Positions 58,151 to 64,000 of a DNA stretch of 64,000 bases are shown in pieces. The notes beneath the pieces were generated by a model. The model saw nothing but the letters and a program-made list of their open reading frames with translations. It was not told the origin of the DNA and did no database searches. Position numbers and translations under genes: made by a program. Source of the stretch: Dokdonella fugitiva (GTDB taxonomy: Bacteria > Pseudomonadota > Gammaproteobacteria > Xanthomonadales > Rhodanobacteraceae). The stretch lies in NCBI RefSeq assembly GCF_004342425.1, contig NZ_SLWQ01000009.1, positions 1-64,000 of the forward strand, given 5' to 3'. How positions within the stretch are numbered: position 1 is the stretch's first letter; every line of letters starts with the position of its first letter.

Positions 58151-60357
58151 GGACGGTGCACATGAACGCCACCGTGGTCTGGCAGTGGCTGGGGGCGGGC
58201 TGGGATGGCGTGCGCCGCCTGCTGCGGCATGCCGCTCCCATCCGCGTGCCGTTGCTGATCGTGCTCGGGGCGATCCTGCTGACGCGCAAGGTCGACCAGA
58301 TCCATGAGTTGTTCTCGGTCAGCGTCGCGGCGGCGGACGGGGGACACTTCGCGAAAGAGTTGTCGTGCATGGTCGCGGCCTCCATCGTCCTCGCCGGTTG
58401 CGTGTGGTACTCGGCGCGGACCGTATTGCGCTTCGACGTCGTGCGGACGCATGCCGGGTTCGCGCACGCCAATCCGCTGTTCCGCGCATGGACGCCACGC
58501 GGGCTGGCGCTGGCGATCACCGTCATCGTCGCCTTCGGCTTCATCAACGCGCACGGTGAACCGGGAACGCGGGCGTTGTGCGCCCTGGCCGTGGTCGGCG
58601 CCGGCGCCTTCGTCTTCGTGTTCACATGGCTGCGACGCAACGTGTACCGGCGCTTCCGCGACGACATCGTGCCGGTCGAGGGCGAAGTGCATCGGATCGA
58701 GCGATGGCCGCGGCCCACGCGCGTGTTCGCGGCCGTTTCGGTCGGGGTCTTCGTGCTGGTGAACGCTTTGGCGTGGATCTACCCGGCCGCGACCGCTGCC
58801 GTCGCGGGGCGCCTCGGGCCGCTCGCGACCTTGATGCTGCTCGCCGCATTGTTCATCGCGGCGACGACGCCGCTGGTGCTCTGGTCCAGGCGATGGGACG
58901 TGCCGGCATTCACGCTCCTGCTCGTGTGGGCAACCGCCTGGCAGATGAGCGGGGCGATCGACAACCACAAGATCCAGCTCGTGCCGGGCCAACCGACATC
59001 GTCGATCGAGCATGCGTTCGACACGTGGGCCAGCACGACCACCTGCGATCGTGCCTACTTCGTTTCGGCCGAAGGCGGCGGCATACGTGCGGCGGCGTGG
59101 ACCGCCCTGGTGCTGGCGAAGATCAATCGCATCCTGCTGGCCTCGGGCCACCGCCTGTCCGACTGCCTTGTCGCGGCGAGCGGCGTCTCCGGCGGCAGCC
59201 TGGGCGTCGCGGCCTTCGTCGCGGGACAGTACGTGCTCGACACGCCCGGGCTGACGCCTGCGAAGTCTTCCGCGGACTGCACGCATGAGATGCCGAACGC
59301 TCCCCAGGGCGCAGAACTCGAGTGCCGGCTCGTCTACATGCTCACGCGCGACTTCATCTCGCCGACGCTGGCCGCGATGTTCACGAGCGACCAGTTGCAA
59401 CGCCTGCTGCCACGCGTGGAGCTGCCCGACCGTGGCCGTGCACTGGAGAACGCCTTCGCCGATGCATTCGCCGACGCGTTCGGCCTGCAGGTCGACGACG
59501 CGCTCACGAATCCGTTCTCCCCGGGATTCGCGTTCTCGCGACTGTATGCATCCCCCTCCACGATGCGCGCGCATCCGTGGGTACCGGTCCTCGTACTCAA
59601 TTCGACCGAAGTGCGCAGCGGCCACCGCGTCCTGCAAAGCGGGGTCATCCTGCAGGACAGCGAGTTCCCCGGCGCCCGGGGGCTCGACGCTTGGCTGCAC
59701 AATCAGCAGCCGACGTTGCTAGGCGCGGTCCACAACAGCGCCCGGTTCACCTACATCAGTCCGGCAGGTTCGTTGCCGGCCCGGAACGGCCGGGTTCGCC
59801 AGCTCGTCGACGGCGGCTACTTCGAAAACTCCGGCGCGACGACGTTGGCCGACCTCGCGCGCATTTTCGAGCACGTGTCGGCTGACCAATGGAAGGGCCG
59901 CCGGATCGCATTCATCCATATCAGCAACGACCCGGATCTCGGCCGCGCGCGCGATGATGCACAGGACCCACTGGATGCGATCCATACGGGCAATGCAGGT
60001 ATTCCGCCGGATACGCAGGTGCCCGCCAAGCCCGCACTCGGCGAGGTTGCGCCTCCGCTGGTCGCCCTGTTCGAGACGCGCGAGTCGCGCGCTGCCTACG
60101 CGCGCAAGATGCTCGAGCGCAGCGCCACCGGCGAGCCGGACCGCTACGACTACGCGCACCTCGGCCTGAACCATGTGAAGTACCCGTTGCCGCTCGGCTG
60201 GCGGATCGGCGACCTGGCCATCTGCGAACTGATCGCCCAATTCGACGGCGACCTCAATCGCAACGAACTGGCGAAGGTGATCGGTCCGCTCCCGCCGCCG
60301 CCAGCGAAACCGGCGAGAAAATGCACGCGCCGGAACCCGTCGACGTTCGTCCACTGA
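58147..60357 (+). CDS. Membrane-anchored patatin-like phospholipase
   Basis: 736 residues, ATG at 58147 overlapping the previous stop by 4 nt. The N-terminal 270 residues contain about six or seven hydrophobic helices (for example 32-46, 75-92, 119-135, 143-161, 192-211, 225-246, 254-268). The C-terminal half is a patatin-like domain: oxyanion loop EGGGIRAA (309-316), nucleophile elbow GVSGG with Ser348, and the DGG motif of VDGGYFENSG with Asp555 completing the Ser-Asp dyad. Active patatin-like enzymes hydrolyse acyl chains from phospholipids; fusion to a membrane domain suggests action at the inner membrane. A large insertion (about 375-470) separates elbow and Asp, longer than in compact bacterial patatins. 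It converges with xthA, 33 bp between stops; no hairpin separates them. Confidence 0.88.
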   Translation: MRTVHMNATVVWQWLGAGWDGVRRLLRHAAPIRVPLLIVLGAILLTRKVDQIHELFSVSVAAADGGHFAKELSCMVAASIVLAGCVWYSARTVLRFDVVRTHAGFAHANPLFRAWTPRGLALAITVIVAFGFINAHGEPGTRALCALAVVGAGAFVFVFTWLRRNVYRRFRDDIVPVEGEVHRIERWPRPTRVFAAVSVGVFVLVNALAWIYPAATAAVAGRLGPLATLMLLAALFIAATTPLVLWSRRWDVPAFTLLLVWATAWQMSGAIDNHKIQLVPGQPTSSIEHAFDTWASTTTCDRAYFVSAEGGGIRAAAWTALVLAKINRILLASGHRLSDCLVAASGVSGGSLGVAAFVAGQYVLDTPGLTPAKSSADCTHEMPNAPQGAELECRLVYMLTRDFISPTLAAMFTSDQLQRLLPRVELPDRGRALENAFADAFADAFGLQVDDALTNPFSPGFAFSRLYASPSTMRAHPWVPVLVLNSTEVRSGHRVLQSGVILQDSEFPGARGLDAWLHNQQPTLLGAVHNSARFTYISPAGSLPARNGRVRQLVDGGYFENSGATTLADLARIFEHVSADQWKGRRIAFIHISNDPDLGRARDDAQDPLDAIHTGNAGIPPDTQVPAKPALGEVAPPLVALFETRESRAAYARKMLERSATGEPDRYDYAHLGLNHVKYPLPLGWRIGDLAICELIAQFDGDLNRNELAKVIGPLPPPPAKPARKCTRRNPSTFVH

Positions 60358-60390
60358 CGCCGGCGCCCATCGAAGTCCCTCCCCCACGCG

Positions 60391-61200
60391 TCATGCGCCG
60401 CTGGTGCGGCGCCGCGGCCGGGATCGGCCAGCATCGAGCACGATCCACGTCGGCGCATGGTCGCTTGCACCTTTCTCGCCGCGAACCCAGCGGTCGACGC
60501 CGGCGTCGACGAGTCGCGGAGCGAGACGCTTGTTGAGCAGCAGGTGGTCGATGCGCAGGCCGGAGTTCGTCTCCCAGTGGCGGCGGAAGTAGTCCCAGAA
60601 CGTGTAGATGCGCTCGTCGGGATGGATCGTGCGCAGTGCGTCGGTCCAGCCCTGCGCGAGCAGCTTCGCGTAGCACGCGCGCGATTGCGGCTGCAGCAGG
60701 GCGTCCTTGAGCCACGAGCGCGTGTTGTAGATGTCGAAGTCGGTCGGCACGACGTTGAAGTCGCCGGCGAGCAGGACGGGATGGCGACTCGCCTGCAGCA
60801 CGGCCGCGTGCGCGATCAGGCGTTCGAACCAGGCGAGCTTGTAATCGAACTTCGGCCCCGGTTGCGGGTTGCCGTTGGGCAGGTAGAGGCAGCCGATGAC
60901 GATGCCGTCGACGGCGGCTTCGATGTAGCGGCTCTGCACGTCGGCGGCGTCGCCGGGCAATCCGCGCCGGCTCACGACCGGTCGCACGCCCCGGGCGAGG
61001 ATCGCGACGCCGTTCCATGCGCTCTGGCCGACCCACGCCGCCTCGTAGCCGGCCTCGGCGAGCGCCTTCGCCGGGAACATCGCATCGGGCGCCTTGAGTT
61101 CCTGCAGGCAGGCGACATCAGGTCGTTCGCGCTCGAGCCATGCAAGCAGGTTGCCGAGGCGTGAGCGGATGCCGTTGATGTTGTACGTCGCGATCTTCAT
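60391..61200 (-). CDS. xthA: Exodeoxyribonuclease III (AP endonuclease)
   Basis: 269 residues, the normal length of the family (E. coli enzyme 268). The ATG at 61200 starts the diagnostic MKIATYNINGIRSRL; the frame continues upstream to 61980 but without protein-like sequence. Catalytic blocks of the exonuclease-endonuclease-phosphatase fold are all present: Asn7, CLQELK (Glu34, metal), the LAGDFN Asp/Asn pair, RIDHLL and the C-terminal SDHAP (His). It repairs abasic sites and 3' blocked ends in DNA. The Shine-Dalgarno sequence is weak. The gene is isolated, read against the patatin operon. Confidence 0.95.
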   Translation of the reverse strand: MKIATYNINGIRSRLGNLLAWLERERPDVACLQELKAPDAMFPAKALAEAGYEAAWVGQSAWNGVAILARGVRPVVSRRGLPGDAADVQSRYIEAAVDGIVIGCLYLPNGNPQPGPKFDYKLAWFERLIAHAAVLQASRHPVLLAGDFNVVPTDFDIYNTRSWLKDALLQPQSRACYAKLLAQGWTDALRTIHPDERIYTFWDYFRRHWETNSGLRIDHLLLNKRLAPRLVDAGVDRWVRGEKGASDHAPTWIVLDAGRSRPRRRTSGA

Positions 61201-61410
61201 GAGGCAGGGCGCGGATGGAGGGGACGGCGGCCGGCGTGTGGCCATGGCTTGAGCATAGCGTCCGGGACTGAACCTGCGTTGGTCGGCCGCCACATCACGC
61301 GTGCGGCAACACCCGTGGCGGCTATCCCGACGATGAACGTCGCATGCGCGAGCGCGCCGGTGTTCAGCACGATCCTGTTCTGATCGGTCTCCCGGACACA
61401 GGAGAACGCA

Positions 61411-61674
61411 ATGGCTCGGCACGTCATGCACGTCGCGCAGCGGGAGGACGACGGCCTCTGGCACATCGAAGTCGACGGCGCTTCGATCGCGAAGTTCCCG
61501 CAGGAAATCGAAGCAGAACTGGCCGCGATGGCGCGCGGCAACGAATTGCTCGCACAGGGTCGCCAGTGCGAGCTCATCGTCTACGACACGCACGGCGTCG
61601 TCGACCGCTGGGTCCCGTTCGGTTACGACGACCTCGCCGACCGTGAAGGGAGAACGAGATGGCTCGCTACGTGA
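61411..61674 (+). CDS. DUF2188-type small protein, first of an overlapping pair
   Basis: 87 residues; ATG at 61411 with AGGAGA 6 nt upstream. MARHVMHVAQREDDGLWHIE aligns with the neighbour starting at 61659 and with the DUF2188 gene at 53362-53622; it is the most divergent of the three (the helix reads FPQEIEAELAAMARGNELL and the end is extended by DLADREGRTRWLAT). There is no signal peptide. The end overlaps the start of the next paralogue by 16 nt, in a different frame, so the pair is co-translated. Function unknown. The 210 bp before it (61201-61410) must contain divergent promoters with xthA, but none is obvious. Confidence 0.75.
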   Translation: MARHVMHVAQREDDGLWHIEVDGASIAKFPQEIEAELAAMARGNELLAQGRQCELIVYDTHGVVDRWVPFGYDDLADREGRTRWLAT

Positions 61675-61898
61675 TGCACCTCGTACACCGGATAAATGAC
61701 GGGCGCTGGCACCTGCAGGCGCGCGGTCGCACGCTCGTCGCGTTCGACACGAAGGCCGAAGCGGAAGCCGCGGGGCAGAAGCGCGGGCATGAACTGCAGG
61801 ACGTCGGCCAGGACGCGCAACTCGTCGTCCACCGCGCCGACGGTTCGATCGAGCACGAGTACACCTACGGCCACGATCCCGAGCGCCATCCGGGATGA
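61659..61898 (+). CDS. DUF2188-type small protein, second of an overlapping pair
   Basis: 79 residues; ATG at 61659 with GGGAGAA upstream, located inside the end of the first paralogue. MARYVMHLVHRINDGRWHLQ, DTKAEAEAAGQKRGHELQDV and VVHRADGSIEHEYTYG match the DUF2188 layout and are closest to the copy at 53362-53622. A short protein of alternating strand-helix-strand type, presumably cytoplasmic; function unknown. A strong hairpin at 61948 ends the unit. Confidence 0.8.
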   Translation: MARYVMHLVHRINDGRWHLQARGRTLVAFDTKAEAEAAGQKRGHELQDVGQDAQLVVHRADGSIEHEYTYGHDPERHPG

Positions 61899-61947
61899 GG
61901 CCGGATGCGCCCAATGTCGGGCGCTGCGTTAGTGCATCGATGAAAGA

Positions 61948-61973
61948 GATGGGAGGGCCGAGGCCCTCCCATC
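61948..61973. terminator. Bidirectional terminator hairpin
   Basis: GATGGGAGGGC and GCCCTCCCATC form a perfect 11-bp stem with a CGAG loop. It lies 50 bp after the DUF2188 pair and 7 bp after the stop of the convergent Q/G-rich gene, so it can serve both. No long U-tract. Confidence 0.75.
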
Positions 61974-61979
61974 GTTGCA

Positions 61980-62237
61980 TCAGCGGGTGTTCGCCTGGTC
62001 GCCGCGGCTGCCGCGGTTGCCTTCGACGTCGCCCTGGTCGCGCATGCGCCGGCCTTCGCCTTCCTCGTCGCCCATGTTGTTGTTGGAGCCGCCCTCGCGG
62101 CCCTGCTGCTGGGTCGAACGCTGGTTCGCGTCGTCGTCGGTGCGCTGGCCCTGACCCTGGCCGTACTGGCCCTGGTTCTGCTGGCCTTGCCCCTGCTGGC
62201 GCTGATCATTCTGCTGCGGGCTGTTCTGCTGACCCAT
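61980..62237 (-). CDS. Small Q/G/N-rich disordered protein
   Basis: 85 residues; ATG at 62237 preceded by AGGAGATGACATC, a strong ribosome-binding site, which supports a real gene. The sequence is extremely biased: an N-terminal GQQNSPQQNDQRQQGQGQQN, then QG repeats, then charged (DDDAN, GDEEGEGRRMRDQGD) segments, with almost no hydrophobic residues. It should be intrinsically disordered and very soluble. Similar small G/Q-rich proteins occur as stress-linked hydrophilins in proteobacteria; that link is a guess. A leader hairpin lies at 62262-62281. Confidence 0.7.
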   Translation of the reverse strand: MGQQNSPQQNDQRQQGQGQQNQGQYGQGQGQRTDDDANQRSTQQQGREGGSNNNMGDEEGEGRRMRDQGDVEGNRGSRGDQANTR

Positions 62238-62261
62238 GATGTCATCTCCTGTGGTGGTTGG

Positions 62262-62281
62262 ACTCGCCTTTCGGGGCGAGT
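62262..62281 (-). promoter_or_regulatory. Short hairpin in the leader of the Q/G-rich gene
   Basis: ACTCGCC and GGCGAGT form a 7-bp stem around a 6-nt loop, about 25 bp before the start codon and next to the ribosome-binding site of the gene at 62237. It could be an mRNA-stabilising or regulatory hairpin. The rest of the gap to 62494 shows nothing else. Confidence 0.3.
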
Positions 62282-62494
62282 GCCTGCAGCATCACGGGTC
62301 GCGACACGCCCAGCACTGAATAGGTCCGGGCGCCTTGCAGCTCGCATTCATCGGGCCGCAAACGAAATGCACCGAAACGCCCTGCGCGGCCGCATGCATT
62401 GGCGACACGTGGGATCGCACGTCTTTTCCGCGCGGCGAAGACGCGCCGCGACGCTTGCGCTACGCTGCGCGTAACGGCGCAATGGACGAAGCGG

Positions 62495-64000
62495 ATGACG
62501 ACGGCGATGACGATCGATGCGGCGATCGCGCGCATCCTCGAGCGTGGCGGGGCGGACGTCGCGGTTGCGACACCGCTGGGGCTCGGCAAGCCGAACCACC
62601 TGCTCAATGCGCTCTACGCGCGCTTCAAGGCCGAGCCGGCGCGGCGCCTTACGCTCTACACCGCATTGTCGCTCGACCTGCCGGAGGCGGGCAGCGAGCT
62701 CGAGCGCCGCTTCCTCGAGCCATTCCTCGCGCGCCAGTTCGGTGCGGACTACCCGCGACTCGACTACGTCGCCGACATGAAGGCGGATCGGGTACCTGCG
62801 AACGTGCGCATCGAGGAGTTCTACTTCCAGTCCGGCGCGATGATGCATGCGCCGCGCGCGCAGCGCGATTACGCGAGCATCAACTACACATCGGTCGCGC
62901 GCGACCTCGCCGAGCGCGCCGGACTGCATGCGATCGTCCAGCTCGTCGCCGCGCGCGGCGACGGACCGGATACGCGCTACAGCCTCTCATGCAATCCGGA
63001 CGTGACGCTCGACGTGCTCGAGGCGATCGCCGCGAACGGCGGCCCGCGGCCGCTCGTGATCGGCGTCGTGCACCCGGACCTGCCCTTCCTCGGTGGCGCC
63101 GCCGAAGTCGACGCCGCGTTCTTCGACGGCCTCGTCGACGGCAGCACGCCCGCGCAGCCGCTGTTCGCGCTACCGCGCAACGCGGTCGACCTCGCCGAAT
63201 ACGCGATCGGCCTGCACGCGAGCACGCTCGTGCGCGACGGCGGCACCTTGCAGATCGGCATCGGTGCCCTGTCCGACGCGATCGTGCAGGCGCTGCTGCT
63301 GCGCCAGCAACGCAACGACGACTACCGCAACGCCATCGCGGCGCTGCGCGGCGGCGATGCAGGCGACGACCCGCTCGTCGCGCGCTGGGGCGGGCTCGCG
63401 CCCTTCGAGCACGGCCTGTACGGCGCGAGCGAGATGATCATGGACGGCTTCATGCACCTGCGCAAAGCCGGCATTCTCGTGCGCCGCGTGCACGACGACA
63501 TCGACGTGGAGCGCGCGCTTGCCGACGGGCGCGAAGTGGATCCGGAGCGACTGCGCGGCGGCCATTACCTCAAGGGTGCGTTCTATCTCGGCTCGAAGGA
63601 CTTCTACGCGTGGCTGCGCGCGCTCGCCGGCGACGACTACGCCGGACTCGTCATGAGCGCGGTGTCGGACGTCAACCAGCTCTACGGCGGACGCGAGCAG
63701 CTCGACGCGCTGCAGCGACGCCACGCGCGGTTCTTCAACACCTGCATGATGGCGACCGTGCTCGGCGCGGCGACGTCCGACGCGCTCGAGGATGGCCGCG
63801 TGGTCAGCGGTGTTGGCGGGCAGTACAACTTCGTCGCGATGGCGCACGCGATCGCGGGCGGACGCTCGGTGCTGCTGCTGCGCGCGACTCGCAGGAACGG
63901 GCGCCGGCTCGAATCGAACATCCGCTGGAGCTACGGCCACACGACGATCCCGCGCCACCTGCGCGATCTCTACGTGACCGAGTACGGCATCGCCGATCTG
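62495..64000 (+). CDS. Acetyl-CoA hydrolase/transferase family protein, 5' part (runs off the window)
   Basis: 502 codons without a stop to the right edge. ATG at 62495 (weak box; 62507 also possible). The order of conserved blocks fits the CoA-transferase/acetyl-CoA hydrolase superfamily with the acetyl-CoA hydrolase C-terminal domain: GLGKPNHLLNAL near the N-terminus, LQIGIGALSDAIVQALL (the CoA-transferase glycine-rich turn) near residue 252, and SGVGGQYNFVAMAHAIAGGR and YVTEYGIADL near the end. Family enzymes move CoA between acetate and succinate or butyrate, or hydrolyse acetyl-CoA. An insert of about 100 residues between the glycine turn and the C-terminal domain makes this the longer (about 600-residue) subtype common in Xanthomonadales. 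Which CoA substrate it uses cannot be told. Confidence 0.88.
   Translation, partial: MTTAMTIDAAIARILERGGADVAVATPLGLGKPNHLLNALYARFKAEPARRLTLYTALSLDLPEAGSELERRFLEPFLARQFGADYPRLDYVADMKADRVPANVRIEEFYFQSGAMMHAPRAQRDYASINYTSVARDLAERAGLHAIVQLVAARGDGPDTRYSLSCNPDVTLDVLEAIAANGGPRPLVIGVVHPDLPFLGGAAEVDAAFFDGLVDGSTPAQPLFALPRNAVDLAEYAIGLHASTLVRDGGTLQIGIGALSDAIVQALLLRQQRNDDYRNAIAALRGGDAGDDPLVARWGGLAPFEHGLYGASEMIMDGFMHLRKAGILVRRVHDDIDVERALADGREVDPERLRGGHYLKGAFYLGSKDFYAWLRALAGDDYAGLVMSAVSDVNQLYGGREQLDALQRRHARFFNTCMMATVLGAATSDALEDGRVVSGVGGQYNFVAMAHAIAGGRSVLLLRATRRNGRRLESNIRWSYGHTTIPRHLRDLYVTEYGIADL

Noticed and set aside
57058..59700. An 880-codon open frame on the minus strand
   Set aside because: Opposite the membrane-protein/patatin pair, whose catalytic motifs and ATGA overlap fix the real strand.

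Overview
The window is GC-rich chromosomal DNA, probably from a gammaproteobacterium of the Xanthomonadales (Rhodanobacteraceae/Dokdonella/Lysobacter-like). This placement is inferred from the GC-rich codon use, secreted proteins carrying a short C-terminal DGFE/DGFD tag, an IPTL-CTERM-type surface protein, RHS proteins and REP-like intergenic palindromes. No rRNA, tRNA or housekeeping marker settles the taxon. The large open frames on the opposite strand of the giant genes are GC-driven shadows and are left out.

Left third (1-29.9 kb, minus strand). A partial IS3-family element enters from the left edge. Next to it is one head-to-tail cluster of about 29.6 kb, read from 29.9 kb down to 0.29 kb. 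It encodes a small exported protein whose start is preceded by a G10 tract, a 5886-residue secreted multidomain protein (HExxH metalloprotease-like head, alpha-toroid, CARDB, FlgD-like, FN3, discoidin and beta-propeller modules), a 3622-residue secreted RHS polymorphic toxin with a degenerate transglutaminase-like domain and a nuclease-like tip, and a 221-residue candidate immunity protein. Junctions are 21 bp, a 1-nt TGATG overlap and an 8-nt overlap, followed by an intrinsic terminator. This is the most striking system in the window.

Middle (30-45 kb). A lipoprotein alpha/beta hydrolase and a DUF3857/transglutaminase membrane protein converge on a shared terminator. An SGNH hydrolase gene and a REP-rich tract follow, including a 140-bp tandem repeat. 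A 7.5-kb segment then holds a BNR/YCF48-like secreted propeller and a second RHS gene interrupted by one in-frame TAG. About 240 bp of near-identical direct repeats flank this segment, and the left copy carries the severed 3' end of an IPTL-CTERM gene. The propeller and RHS genes share a rigidly spaced upstream element.

Right (45-64 kb). A 2.6-kilo-residue DUF11-repeat surface protein is followed by two small unknown genes, one of the DUF2188 type. Next come a Tat-exported PhoD-type phosphatase, an overlapping pair (four-helix membrane protein plus membrane-anchored patatin-like lipase), exonuclease III, two overlapping DUF2188 genes, a Q/G-rich disordered protein, and the 5' part of an acetyl-CoA hydrolase/transferase-family gene that runs off the right edge.

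Overall the window is dominated by very large exported proteins and the repeats that move them. The RHS toxin/immunity pair and the surface proteins suggest interbacterial competition or cell-surface interaction; the rest is envelope lipid/phosphate metabolism and small accessory genes.
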